Source: Gammaproteobacteria bacterium (lineage in GTDB: Bacteria; Pseudomonadota; Gammaproteobacteria; Enterobacterales; Alteromonadaceae). From it: a stretch of 64,000 nt of DNA. A program made the position numbers and the translations under genes. This document shows positions 9,509 through 17,851 of this stretch, in pieces; within the stretch, counting starts at the first letter, position 1, and the number at the start of each line of letters is the position of its first letter. Under the pieces are notes generated by a model. The model was not told where the DNA came from. It saw only the letters and a list, made by a program, of their open reading frames with translations, and ran no database searches. The stretch is taken from contig JAHJZX010000001.1 in assembly GCA_018826295.1 (NCBI GenBank), positions 62,001 through 126,000 on the forward strand. Direction: 5' to 3'.

Positions 9509-9934
9509 ATGAAGTTTATTGGTTATATCTCAGCTCTGGCATTACTGGCCGGTACTGCGCAGGCGGCGACGAACCCGGTTATTACCCCCGGCAGTGGCGT
9601 ATTAGCCAGCCTGGTAGCACAACACCAAAACCAGGCATCACTTGCTACAGCTGACATAGTGGCCGTCAGCCAGGGCGGCACCGGCTATCAGCTAACCGGT
9701 GAGCTGCTGCTACAGTTAGCTGCGTCTACTGATATCAATACAGTATTAGCGCAATATAACCTGCACCTAAAGCAGCGTTTTGGCAATATTTTGGTAGTAA
9801 ACAGTGACAACGTGAATTTATCGCAGTTGCGTATGCAGTTACTGGCAGACACGGCGGTGGTAAAAGTGAGTTACGATTTACGCGAATTGGGATTAAGCCC
9901 CGACCCTCAAGTTGTAAATCGCAAAGATAACTAA
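9509..9934 (+). CDS. Secreted prodomain-like protein, possible trans inhibitor/chaperone of the S8 protease
   Basis: Using the ATG preceded by GGAG at eight bases gives 141 residues with a signal peptide (cut after AQAA). An ATG further upstream lies inside the protease gene and would hide the signal. Residues ~40-125 read like the S8 propeptide pattern: a strand, a helix with a YNLHLKQRFGN turn, a strand (ILVVNS), a helix (LSQLRMQLLAD) and the strand VVKVSYDL. That resembles the inhibitor/chaperone domain the upstream protease lacks. The tail LGLSPDPQVVN repeats the motif of the 123-residue protein at 7.1 kb. The 13-bp gap to the protease suggests translational coupling. The inhibitor role is an inference from fold pattern and position. 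Confidence 0.7.
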   Translation: MKFIGYISALALLAGTAQAATNPVITPGSGVLASLVAQHQNQASLATADIVAVSQGGTGYQLTGELLLQLAASTDINTVLAQYNLHLKQRFGNILVVNSDNVNLSQLRMQLLADTAVVKVSYDLRELGLSPDPQVVNRKDN

Positions 9935-9937
9935 ACC

Positions 9938-9958
9938 AGCCCCGCAAGGGGCTTTTTA
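9938..9958 (+). terminator. Intrinsic terminator after the protease operon
   Basis: Stem AGCCCC / GGGGCT with a GCAA tetraloop and a T run begins three bases after the stop codon. Confidence 0.85.
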
Positions 9959-10061
9959 TTTTTATAAATCAATAATATAAATCAGAAGGTTGCCAGAAGG
10001 TTTGCGCGCGTATAAGTAGCTAAAGTTTGCTGCAGTTAAGTTAGCTCAGCGAGACAGCATA

Positions 10062-11030
10062 ATGACTACTGCACAACGACACAGCCAGATACCCGCTCAT
10101 GCGTTAAACGATGACAGCCCTTGGGCAGATGAAAACAGTGCAACAGCAAGCCTGGATGTTGGTGGTTTTATTCAGTACCTGGCCGAGGCTGTTTTAATTG
10201 TCAGCCCGGATGGCGTGATTGAATGCGCCAATGCCAAAGCGGCTTTATTGCTGAACTGCGTTGGCCAGCCGCTGATTGGCCGCAAGTGGCAGCAGTTTTT
10301 AGTTAGCCGCTGCCAGCAGCAGTACGATGGCCTGGTGAATATGGTGGCCAAACGTATTTTGTCACTGCAGGCCGGGCCGAGCGAAATGGCGCTGCGCTGC
10401 GCTGATGGCGAGATAAAAGACATTGAATTGTCGGTATCGTTTTTACCTGAGCCGCAGGCACATTTAGTGCTGGTAATGCGCGATTTAACGCGCTACAAAG
10501 CGGAATGTGAGCTGCTTAAGCTGCAGGCGTCTACCGACGCGCTAACCGGCCTGGCCAACCGGCGTGGCTTTGACGAGCAGCTGGCGCAGCAATGGCAACA
10601 GTGCACCGATGCCCGCCGGCCGCTTAGCGTAGTTATTATTGATATCGACTTTTTTAAACAGTTTAACGACCGCTACGGCCATATACAGGGCGATGCCTGC
10701 CTGCGTAAAGTTGCCGGTGCCATAGTGCAGGCGATGCCGGTAGATGGCAAAATGGCGGCGCGTTATGGCGGCGAAGAATTCGCGCTGATATTGCCAAACC
10801 ACAATGAGATTAGTGCATTAAAAGTTGCGCGGGACGTGCAACAGGCGGTGCGTCAGTTGCAGTTTACCGATGCCGGTTTACCGGCCACGCTTAGCGTATC
10901 GGTAAGCCAGGGCATCGCCACTGAAATTAACGGCCAGTACCGTACCAGTATGGCGTTATTATGTGCTGCAGATACCGCGCTGTACCGGGCGAAAGCCGAC
11001 GGCCGTGATTGCATTAATACCAGTAGCTAA
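10062..11030 (+). CDS. PAS-GGDEF diguanylate cyclase
   Basis: The 322-residue cytoplasmic protein has a PAS-like sensor at about residues 30-145 (VDGVIECANAKAALLLNC pattern). A GGDEF domain starts at STDALTGLANRRGFDEQL and has the active-site signature RYGGEEF near residue 240. It would make cyclic di-GMP from two GTP. The inhibitory RxxD site is absent: VDGK stands at the expected place, so product feedback through that site is unlikely. No membrane segment is present. It sits alone, 130 bp after the protease operon, and any link to that operon is not shown by the sequence. Confidence 0.9.
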   Translation: MTTAQRHSQIPAHALNDDSPWADENSATASLDVGGFIQYLAEAVLIVSPDGVIECANAKAALLLNCVGQPLIGRKWQQFLVSRCQQQYDGLVNMVAKRILSLQAGPSEMALRCADGEIKDIELSVSFLPEPQAHLVLVMRDLTRYKAECELLKLQASTDALTGLANRRGFDEQLAQQWQQCTDARRPLSVVIIDIDFFKQFNDRYGHIQGDACLRKVAGAIVQAMPVDGKMAARYGGEEFALILPNHNEISALKVARDVQQAVRQLQFTDAGLPATLSVSVSQGIATEINGQYRTSMALLCAADTALYRAKADGRDCINTSS

Positions 11031-11189
11031 GCATAGTGCAGCAGCTCGATTCTGCCGGCTGCTGCAATTTTGCCGGCCTAGCCTGTTCAGCTAAGCCGTC
11101 GTTGACCGCTGCAAAACTGCTACAGTAGATAAAATGTCATTTTCAGCCTGCCAGTCTAATGCTATATTCCTGCAAAATTATTTATAAGG

Positions 11190-11750
11190 ATGCGAATTTT
11201 GTTAAGGATAGTATTAACTATGGCGCTGTTGGCGCTGCCTGCTGCCGCAACCGAGATCTACCGCTGGGTAGATGACAAAGGCCAGGTGCATTTTACCAGT
11301 AGCCCGCCACCGGAAGCGGCATCCCGGGCGGAAGAGATAAATGTTAATTTTAACGTAGATGCACAAAAGTCATCTGCCAGGGCCAGTTACAATGACATTG
11401 ATGACTACGACGGTGACGAAGCGGATGACGTTGAATCGCAATCAGATCGGCCAAAAACGGCAGCAGATTTAAAGCGTGAACAGCAGGATGAGTGGCGCTA
11501 CCAGTGCGAAAAAGCAGTAAAAACGGCCAAGTCAGAGTATGAGGTTGGCGTTGATGTGATTAAGCAAAATCACAGCGGTGGCTATATTTCAGCCGATAAA
11601 ATGAAACAGCAAACTGACGCTTTAGCTGCGGCCAGTAGAAGTGTGTCGATGCATGAGTGTATCGGTAGTACTGGCGACAAAAAGCGCAATTATCAGTGTC
11701 TTGCTGATTACAAAGGCCTGCAAAACTGTGGTTTTGGCTCTATTTACTGA
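11190..11750 (+). CDS. DUF4124-domain exported protein
   Basis: A signal peptide (cut near PAAA) is followed by EIYRWVDDKGQVHFTSSPP, the hallmark of DUF4124 at residues ~22-60. The rest is an acidic linker and a charged helical segment with four cysteines towards the end. DUF4124 proteins are periplasmic and uncharacterised. The ATG lies directly against an AAGG box. The TTG three codons later would have better spacing, so the true start is uncertain by a few residues. Length 186 residues as given. Confidence 0.75.
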   Translation: MRILLRIVLTMALLALPAAATEIYRWVDDKGQVHFTSSPPPEAASRAEEINVNFNVDAQKSSARASYNDIDDYDGDEADDVESQSDRPKTAADLKREQQDEWRYQCEKAVKTAKSEYEVGVDVIKQNHSGGYISADKMKQQTDALAAASRSVSMHECIGSTGDKKRNYQCLADYKGLQNCGFGSIY

Positions 11751-11847
11751 GTTAGCTTGCCGCCTTGGTGTAATGCCACTGAACCCCTGGTGTTGCCATT
11801 ACAGTCGGGATTGAACACAGTGGACAAAACCGTTAACGCTTATTGCT

Positions 11848-12258
11848 ATGGCTGAGTATCTGTTCGTTTATGGCACCTTACGTCAGGGTGCCAATCATCC
11901 CATGCACCAGCAGCTTATTGCACATGCCCGCTTTGTGGCTAAGGCGCGCTATCAGGCGTTGTTATATCAGGTTAGCTATTACCCCGCTGCGGAACCCTCA
12001 GACAAGGCGTCGGCACAGGTAATAGGCGAGCTATATCAGCTGTTACAGCCAGAGCTATTACTGCCGCTACTGGATCAGTACGAAGAGTGCGGCGAAGGTT
12101 TCCCACAACCACAAGAATACCGGCGCGAACTGCAGCAGGTAACGCTGGACAGTGGCGCTAGTGTTAACGCCTGGGTGTATATCTATAACCGCAGCACAGC
12201 CGGGCTGCGGTTAATCGCATCGGGGGATTTTCTGCCTGCCGCCAGGCATATGACTTAA
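11848..12258 (+). CDS. Gamma-glutamylcyclotransferase-fold (AIG2-like) protein
   Basis: The 136-residue protein opens YLFVYGTLRQGANHP, the YGTLR substrate-loop signature of the GGCT/AIG2 family. A conserved acidic position follows in DQYEECGEGF around residue 75. Members release 5-oxoproline from gamma-glutamyl compounds, though many bacterial homologues have no proven substrate. A second GGCT-fold protein, of the ChaC type, is encoded at 44.7-45.3 kb. The gene overlaps the convergent lipoprotein gene by 4 bp. Confidence 0.8.
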   Translation: MAEYLFVYGTLRQGANHPMHQQLIAHARFVAKARYQALLYQVSYYPAAEPSDKASAQVIGELYQLLQPELLLPLLDQYEECGEGFPQPQEYRRELQQVTLDSGASVNAWVYIYNRSTAGLRLIASGDFLPAARHMT

Positions 12259-12953
12259 CCGGCTTTAAGCTGGATTTCAACCGTACGGTAGTACAAGGTG
12301 GTTAGGCCTTCAAAGCCGGAGTCGGTACCAATAAATAACCAGATAGTGCCGTTGGCATCAGAGGTAAAGTTCAACGTTTGCGTACTGCTGGTTTCAATGG
12401 TTTTATCTTTGTACAGCGTGGCCTCGCAATTGGCTCCCTCAGTGGCAAGATTACCGATAACCTTAGCCTGGCTGCCGCTTTCGGCCTGATTACCTTTGGG
12501 CACATTAAGGTAATAACCCACTTGCTTGGGTTCAATGTCGGCGTAGCCAAACTTCAGATACACCGATTCACCCGGCGAGCCGCCAATGCCCATGCAGCCA
12601 ACACCGGCGTTAGATAACAGGTTTAACTTAAGCTTTGCTGTATAACGGCTTGATGGCTGCAGGCCGCTGATTTTTCGCTTCATAAACATAAACAAATCAT
12701 CACTGCGGTTATGGCCACTGATCATCAGGCCTTGCCCGCTAAAGCCTTGCGGCAACGGCTTGATGCCGTGCTGCAACTGGTATATTTCGATATTCTCGTA
12801 GTCGGCAGGATAATCTGAGTAGCCGACCTGCCACCCCTGACTGCCAAGATTAAAATCGTAATGGTACTTATCGCCGGACAAATCATCTATTTCGCAGCCT
12901 GTCATTAGTGCCAGGCAACAAGCTAAGCTGGTAGTACGCAGTAGTTGTTTCAT
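12255..12953 (-). CDS. Hypothetical lipoprotein, probable beta-sandwich
   Basis: The 232-residue protein has a lipobox LMTGC near residue 20, so it is probably lipid-anchored. The mature part has many alternating strands and Gly/Ser turns (YHYDFNLGSQGWQVGYSDYP, GLMISGHN, GTIWLFIGTDSGF), which resembles jelly-roll carbohydrate-binding modules. No family was recognised. It is a single gene on the minus strand. Confidence 0.65.
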   Translation of the reverse strand: MKQLLRTTSLACCLALMTGCEIDDLSGDKYHYDFNLGSQGWQVGYSDYPADYENIEIYQLQHGIKPLPQGFSGQGLMISGHNRSDDLFMFMKRKISGLQPSSRYTAKLKLNLLSNAGVGCMGIGGSPGESVYLKFGYADIEPKQVGYYLNVPKGNQAESGSQAKVIGNLATEGANCEATLYKDKTIETSSTQTLNFTSDANGTIWLFIGTDSGFEGLTTLYYRTVEIQLKAG

Positions 12954-13084
12954 ATAAGCTTCCTGATTGTTGTTTTCAGTAGCCTATCGAGTAGTTATCA
13001 CAGTGGTTGTAAGAAATGGTGAGCTAACTGTGATAAGCCGTTACCAGCGGTAAGAATTGGTGCATTGTTGCTGTGATAAAGTAT

Positions 13085-13112
13085 AAAAAAGGCCGCGACG
13101 CGGCCTTTTTGC
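13085..13112 (-). terminator. Terminator downstream of purH
   Basis: A GGCCGCG / CGCGGCC stem is flanked by A runs on one side and T runs on the other, so it can work in both directions. It lies 20 bp past the purH stop codon. Confidence 0.85.
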
Positions 13113-13132
13113 ATAAAAACAAGCGTTTGCTG

Positions 13133-14719
13133 TTAATGTCTGAAGTGACGTACGCCGGTAAATACCATTGCCATACCGTGCTCATCGGCAGCGGCGATGA
13201 CTTCAGCGTCGCGCATTGAGCCACCTGGCTGAATAACGGCGGTTATACCGGCAGCCGCTGCGGCGTCGATACCGTCGCGAAACGGGAAGAAGGCGTCAGA
13301 GGCCATAACCGAGCCTTTTACTTCCAGCTTCTCGTCTGCAGCTTTAATACCGGCGATTTTTGCGCTGTATACACGGCTCATCTGGCCGGCACCGACACCA
13401 ATGGTCATGCTGTCTTTAACGTAAACAATAGCGTTGGATTTAACAAACTTGGCCACTTTCCAGCAAAACAGTAAGTCTGTTAACTCTTGCTCGGTTGGCT
13501 GGCGCTTAGTGACGACTTTTAAGTCGTTGGCGGCAACTTTGGCCTGATCGCGGTCTTGCAGCAACATGCCGCCGTTTACTTGCTTAATATCAAGCGCTGG
13601 TGCCGCAGCGCTGAATTCGCCGCATACCAACAAACGTACGTTTGGCTTAGTGCCTACCACGGCAACGGCCGCGTCGGTAGCTGATGGCGCAATAATTACC
13701 TCAACAAACTGACGGCTGACAATTTCTTCGGCCGTGGTTTCATCCAGCTCGCGGTTAAAGGCAATAATGCCGCCAAAGGCTGAGGTTGGGTCGGTCTGGT
13801 AGGCACGGTTGTAGGCGGCAAGGATTGAATCACCAATGGCGACACCGCACGGGTTAGCGTGTTTAACGATAACGCAGGCCGGCTCAGCGAATTCTTTTAC
13901 GCACTCCAGCGCAGCATCGGTATCGGCGATATTGTTGTATGACAACGCCTTACCCTGCAGCTGCTTAGCTGTAGATACCGATGCTTCGGTGGCGCCGTCC
14001 TGCACATAAAAGGCCGCACTCTGGTGGCTGTTTTCGCCGTAACGTAAGTCTTGTTTCTTCACAAACTGGCTGTTAAAGGTGCGTGGAAACTTAGACGCAG
14101 GCTCAGTTGGCGTGTCGTAGGCGCTCAACATAGTGCCAAAGTAGTTGGCAATCATGCCATCGTACTGCGCTGTGTGTTCAAAAGCGCTGATTGCCAGGCT
14201 AAAACGGGTTGCGTGCGTGGTTGCGCCGCCGTTAGCCTGCATTTCGGCCAGTACCAGCCCGTAGTCTTTGGCATTAACCACAATAGTCACGTCTTTATGG
14301 TTTTTCGCCGCTGCGCGCACCATAGTCGGGCCGCCGATATCGATATTCTCTACCGCGTCTTCCAGCGTACAGCCAGCTTTCGCCACCGTGCTGGCAAACG
14401 GATACAGGTTAACCACCACTAAGTCGATTGGGCCTATGTTGTTGTCGGCCATTACCGCTTCATCGACCCCGCGGCGGGCTAAAATGCCACCGTGAATTTT
14501 CGGATGCAGGGTTTTTACCCGGCCGTCCATAATTTCCGGATGACCGGTATAATCAGAGACTTCAGTTACCTTAATGCCTTGCTCGGCCAGCAGTTTTGCC
14601 GTACCACCGGTAGAGAGGATATCAACCTGAGCCGCTTCAAGGGCGCGGGCAAATTCAACGATACCGGTTTTGTCGGACACACTTAGCAGTGCGCGGCGGA
14701 TGGGTCTTAATGTCGTCAT
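13133..14719 (-). CDS. purH: Bifunctional AICAR transformylase / IMP cyclohydrolase
   Basis: At 528 residues it matches E. coli PurH (529). It catalyses the last two steps of IMP synthesis: formyl transfer to AICAR and ring closure. The N-terminal cyclohydrolase domain has the MGS-like fold ([43 protein letters not shown]). The C-terminal transformylase has the Lys-His pair in [12 protein letters not shown], with [10 protein letters not shown] and a GFRDGID-type loop (FFPFRDGID). It lies downstream of fis but behind a separate terminator. purD, the usual operon partner, is 5 kb away. Confidence 0.97.
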   Translation of the reverse strand: MTTLRPIRRALLSVSDKTGIVEFARALEAAQVDILSTGGTAKLLAEQGIKVTEVSDYTGHPEIMDGRVKTLHPKIHGGILARRGVDEAVMADNNIGPIDLVVVNLYPFASTVAKAGCTLEDAVENIDIGGPTMVRAAAKNHKDVTIVVNAKDYGLVLAEMQANGGATTHATRFSLAISAFEHTAQYDGMIANYFGTMLSAYDTPTEPASKFPRTFNSQFVKKQDLRYGENSHQSAAFYVQDGATEASVSTAKQLQGKALSYNNIADTDAALECVKEFAEPACVIVKHANPCGVAIGDSILAAYNRAYQTDPTSAFGGIIAFNRELDETTAEEIVSRQFVEVIIAPSATDAAVAVVGTKPNVRLLVCGEFSAAAPALDIKQVNGGMLLQDRDQAKVAANDLKVVTKRQPTEQELTDLLFCWKVAKFVKSNAIVYVKDSMTIGVGAGQMSRVYSAKIAGIKAADEKLEVKGSVMASDAFFPFRDGIDAAAAAGITAVIQPGGSMRDAEVIAAADEHGMAMVFTGVRHFRH

Positions 14720-14823
14720 GCTTAGACTCTCATTTAGCTTGCAGAAATCGGTTAACCTTTTTACTGTCCTGAGTACCGAAGTTAATGCGGAATTAATGCG
14801 TAAAATTCCTCAGGTGCAGCCAA

Positions 14824-14846
14824 TAAAAAAGCACCCGAAGGTGCTT
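14824..14846 (-). terminator. Terminator downstream of fis
   Basis: On the minus strand a seven-base AAGCACC / GGTGCTT stem with a four-base loop is followed by a run of T. It separates the dusB-fis operon from purH. Confidence 0.85.
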
Positions 14847-14873
14847 AGTAGCGGGGCGAACCCCGCGTTGGCA

Positions 14874-15164
14874 TTAGCTCATGCCGTACTGTTTTAATTT
14901 TTTACGCAGCGTACCACGGTTAATACCCATCAGATTAGCGGCGCGGGTTTGGTTACCGCGGGTATATTTCATTACCTCTTCCAGTAACGGACGCTCTAAT
15001 TCTGATAACACCAGTTCGTACAGGTCATTCACGTCCTGACCGTTTAATTGCTGCAGGTAGTTAGCAACAGCTTTTTGAGCGGCAGTGCTCAAAGCCTGCG
15101 GCTTTTCCTGTGATTGTACGTTAGCGTTAGTAATAAATGGCGAAGTAACGTTCGAATTAAACAT
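14874..15164 (-). CDS. fis: DNA-binding protein Fis
   Basis: This 96-residue nucleoid protein bends DNA and activates rRNA and other growth-linked promoters. The C-terminal helix-turn-helix ([20 protein letters not shown]) is nearly identical to E. coli Fis (98 residues), preceded by the helical [18 protein letters not shown] segment. It follows dusB by 17 bp in the conserved dusB-fis operon and depends on the growth-rate-type promoter in front of dusB. Confidence 0.97.
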   Translation of the reverse strand: MFNSNVTSPFITNANVQSQEKPQALSTAAQKAVANYLQQLNGQDVNDLYELVLSELERPLLEEVMKYTRGNQTRAANLMGINRGTLRKKLKQYGMS

Positions 15165-15181
15165 TGCTTTTCTCTTTTACG

Positions 15182-16153
15182 TTAGGTTGCTGCTAGTTGA
15201 TAAAAATAGTCATTTAATGCATCAAGCTGCTGCTGAGCTAGCTCGATACCATTGAACTCACTACGAAACTGTCCGAGCGTGTCGTGCTCGGCTAAATACC
15301 AGCCCACATGTTTGCGGGCAATACGGGAACCGGCATGCTCACCATAAAGCTGGTGTAAACCCTGCACATGTTCCAGCATGATCTGGCGCACTTCGGCTAT
15401 GCCGGGGGGCGCCAGTTTGTCGCCAGTGGCCAGGTAATGCGCCACTTCACGGAAAATCCACGGCCGGCCCTGTGCGGCTCTGCCAATCATAATGGCGTCC
15501 GCACCGGTGTAATCCAGCACATGGCGCGCTTTTTCCGGCCCGGTAATATCGCCATTGGCAATAACCGGGATCGACACACTTTGTTTAATGGCGCGGATGG
15601 TGTCATATTCCGCTTCACCTTTGTACATGCAGGCGCGGGTCCTGCCGTGTACTGCCAGCGCCTGTATGCCGTTATCTTCGGCAATACGGGCTATCTGAAT
15701 ACCGTTTCTGTGCTCAGGATCCCAGCCGGTGCGTATTTTTAAGGTCACCGGTACCTTAACTGCCGCCACCACAGCGCGCACAATCTGCTCAACTAACTCC
15801 GGATATTGTAACAATGCCGAGCCAGCCAGCTTCTTGTTCACTTTTTTTGCCGGGCATCCCATGTTGATGTCGATAATATCGGCACCGATATCAACATTGT
15901 ATTGCGCTGCCTCAGCCATCTGCTGTGGATCCGCTCCGGCAATTTGCACCGAGCGAATACCAGATTCCTGCCGGTGGCCCATGCGATTTTGTGATTTTTC
16001 GCTTTGCCATACCAAAGGATTGCTCGACAGCATCTCTGATACAGCTAAAGCGGCACCAAAGCGGCGGCAAAGCTCACGAAAAGTGTGATCTGTTACGCCA
16101 GCCATCGGAGCACAAATTACTTTGTTCGCTAATTGATATGGACCTATGCGCAC
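15182..16153 (-). CDS. dusB: tRNA-dihydrouridine synthase B
   Basis: This FMN enzyme reduces uridine in the tRNA D-loop. The GTG start giving VRIGPYQLANKV matches the E. coli start (MRIGQYQLRN) and yields 323 residues against 321 in E. coli. A longer reading frame is excluded because the promoter lies inside that extension. Visible motifs include APMAGVTD, INMGCPAKKV with the catalytic Cys, TLKIRTGW, AVHGRTR and ANGDI. It is first in the dusB-fis operon. prmA, a frequent neighbour of dusB in this group of bacteria, is 46 kb away. Confidence 0.95.
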   Translation of the reverse strand: MRIGPYQLANKVICAPMAGVTDHTFRELCRRFGAALAVSEMLSSNPLVWQSEKSQNRMGHRQESGIRSVQIAGADPQQMAEAAQYNVDIGADIIDINMGCPAKKVNKKLAGSALLQYPELVEQIVRAVVAAVKVPVTLKIRTGWDPEHRNGIQIARIAEDNGIQALAVHGRTRACMYKGEAEYDTIRAIKQSVSIPVIANGDITGPEKARHVLDYTGADAIMIGRAAQGRPWIFREVAHYLATGDKLAPPGIAEVRQIMLEHVQGLHQLYGEHAGSRIARKHVGWYLAEHDTLGQFRSEFNGIELAQQQLDALNDYFYQLAAT

Positions 16154-16180
16154 CACGTAATCCAAGGCTCTACCCGTAAG

Positions 16181-16216
16181 GGGCGCTAAGTTTACGGATT
16201 TTTGCCGGCAAAGCAA
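16181..16216 (-). promoter_or_regulatory. dusB-fis promoter with GC-rich discriminator
   Basis: On the minus strand TTGCTT (16211-16216) and TAAACT (16189-16194) are 16 bp apart, followed by the discriminator TAGCGCCC. GC-rich discriminators are typical of stringently controlled promoters such as E. coli fis. The position about 35 bp ahead of the chosen dusB start supports that start. Confidence 0.6.
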
Positions 16217-16369
16217 AGGTTATTATTTAAACAAAAATGCAAATTTAACCGGCTTTGCGGTCTTGACATTCGCTAAACGGCTGAAAAATGGTGTTTTGTA
16301 AAGTTAGGATAACGCTTAGGCGGCAGAATCAGTAAAGATAAATAGTCGGCTGTTCGTTTTGTAACCATA

Positions 16370-16404
16370 ACAAAAAGGCCTTGCCAGGGGTTTGGCAAGG
16401 CCTT
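16370..16404 (-). terminator. Terminator after the 95-residue lipoprotein gene
   Basis: A perfect 12-base stem AAGGCCTTGCCA / TGGCAAGGCCTT with a six-base loop is followed on the minus strand by TTTTTG. The stem is unusually strong. Confidence 0.85.
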
Positions 16405-16434
16405 AAAGCAGTATTAATTGCAGTTGTATGAGCG

Positions 16435-16722
16435 TTATTTACGCTCGATACCGCTGCTACCGGCGACAGAAGAATGAATACTGTTCATAGTATTGCGGGC
16501 TTCTTCGCGGTCTGCTTCAATTTGTTCCCGGGTGCGGCAACGCTTGTTTTTCAGCATACTGCCGGTGCTGCGGGTGTTTTGGCAGATCAGCTCAGCATTA
16601 TCTGAGCTACCTGTTGAGGCAGTTTGCGTGCCATCGCTGTTAGTTGCTGCAGTATTTGCTGAGCCTGCGCATCCTTGTGTGAGTGCCGCAAGCATGGCGG
16701 CTAATAGTACTTTCTTATACAT
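16435..16722 (-). CDS. Small hypothetical lipoprotein
   Basis: The 95-residue protein has a lipobox LTQGC near residue 18, a Ser/Thr/Ala-rich linker, and a compact C-terminal part with two cysteines (LICQNTRSTGS and NKRCRTREQIEADREEA). This Cys-Arg pattern recurs in short gammaproteobacterial proteins of unknown function. It is a monocistronic gene with its own strong terminator. Confidence 0.65.
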   Translation of the reverse strand: MYKKVLLAAMLAALTQGCAGSANTAATNSDGTQTASTGSSDNAELICQNTRSTGSMLKNKRCRTREQIEADREEARNTMNSIHSSVAGSSGIERK

Positions 16723-16838
16723 TGGGTTGGCTCCTGTGGTTAAATTGTGAACAAGGTCAAAGTACCCGTAACCGCACTATATTGCAACCGCCACATTGCC
16801 GGATTGTAAAATTAAATTGTAAAAATTCGTTACCTTGT

Positions 16839-17735
16839 TCAAGTGCCCAACCAATCGACCTGGCCGCGCGCCTGGCGCCGCTTGATCATCAACTCTTCAA
16901 TCAGCGGCGTTAATATCAGCTCCATGGCCAGGCCCATTTTGCCGCCGGGCACCACCAGCGTATTGACCCGCGACATAAAAGAGCCTTGGATCATTTGCAG
17001 GTAATAGGGGAAATCGACATGTTTAATGCCGCGAAAGCGGATCACGACAAAACTTTCATCCAGCGATGGTATGTCTTTGGCGCTAAAGGGGTTAGAGGTA
17101 TCAACCGTAGGTACGCGCTGAAAGTTAATATGGGTACGGGAAAACTGCGGCGTAATATGATTAATATAATCGTCCATGCTGCGCACTATGCTGGCTTGCA
17201 CGGCCTCGCGACTATGGCCCCGCTGCGAGGTATCGCGGATAATTTTTTGGATCCACTCGAGGTTGACAATAGGCACCATGCCTATTAGCAAGTCGACATG
17301 TTGAGCGACATTGTGCTCGTCTGTTACCGCTCCGCCATGCAGGCCTTCATAAAACAGCAGATCGGTGTTTGGCCGCAAATCCTGCCAGGGCGTAAAGGTG
17401 CCGGGAAGTTGATTGTACGGCACCGCTTCATCAAAGGTATGCAAGTAATGGCGGATTTTGCCGCTACCGCTATCGCCGTAACTGGCAAAGAAGGTCTCCA
17501 GCGCGCCAAAGTCATTAGCTTCCGGGCCAAAATAGCTGATGTGACGACCTTCGTCTTTCGCTTTACGGATCGCCACTTCCATTTCCGGCCGGCTAAAACG
17601 GTGAAAGCAGTCGCCTTCAACAAAGGCGGCATCAATACCCAGAGTACGGAAAATATGCTGAAAAGCGATAGTAGTAGTAGTAGTACCTGCACCAGAGGAG
17701 CCGGTAATGGCAATAATCGGGTTTTTATGAGACAT
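16839..17735 (-). CDS. prkB: Phosphoribulokinase, PrkB type
   Basis: The 298-residue P-loop kinase has ITGSSGAGTTTTT at the N terminus, followed by EGDCFHRFSRPEM, HISYFGPEANDFG, FYEGLHGG and NFQRVPTVDTSNPF. It is close to E. coli PrkB (289 residues) throughout. PrkB is annotated as phosphorylating ribulose 5-phosphate, but these bacteria lack a Calvin cycle and its true role is unsettled. The Thr run of the P-loop is encoded by an uninterrupted trinucleotide repeat near 17676. No RuBisCO gene is in the window. Confidence 0.88.
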   Translation of the reverse strand: MSHKNPIIAITGSSGAGTTTTTIAFQHIFRTLGIDAAFVEGDCFHRFSRPEMEVAIRKAKDEGRHISYFGPEANDFGALETFFASYGDSGSGKIRHYLHTFDEAVPYNQLPGTFTPWQDLRPNTDLLFYEGLHGGAVTDEHNVAQHVDLLIGMVPIVNLEWIQKIIRDTSQRGHSREAVQASIVRSMDDYINHITPQFSRTHINFQRVPTVDTSNPFSAKDIPSLDESFVVIRFRGIKHVDFPYYLQMIQGSFMSRVNTLVVPGGKMGLAMELILTPLIEELMIKRRQARGQVDWLGT

Positions 17736-17851
17736 AGCGTCGGCTCGGTAACTTAACTGAACCTCACCTTAAAGCAACAGCTAAAGCCGGCGCAATAGTT
17801 TTTGTCATTCAGTTGCTGGCAGACAGGCTTACTGCCGGCCAGCGTTGTTGC

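Noticed and set aside
13085-13224. 66-residue open frame at 13024-13224
   Set aside because: Spans the purH terminator and the end of purH in another frame.
17676-17692. Trinucleotide run in the prkB P-loop as a contingency locus
   Set aside because: Threonine runs at this position are normal for the family and triplet changes would not shift the frame.
16839-17735. prkB as evidence for carbon fixation
   Set aside because: PrkB-type kinases occur in many heterotrophs, and no RuBisCO or other Calvin-cycle gene is in the window.
17298-17756. 152-residue open frame opposite prkB
   Set aside because: Lies antisense to the conserved kinase; composition is the mirror of the coding strand.
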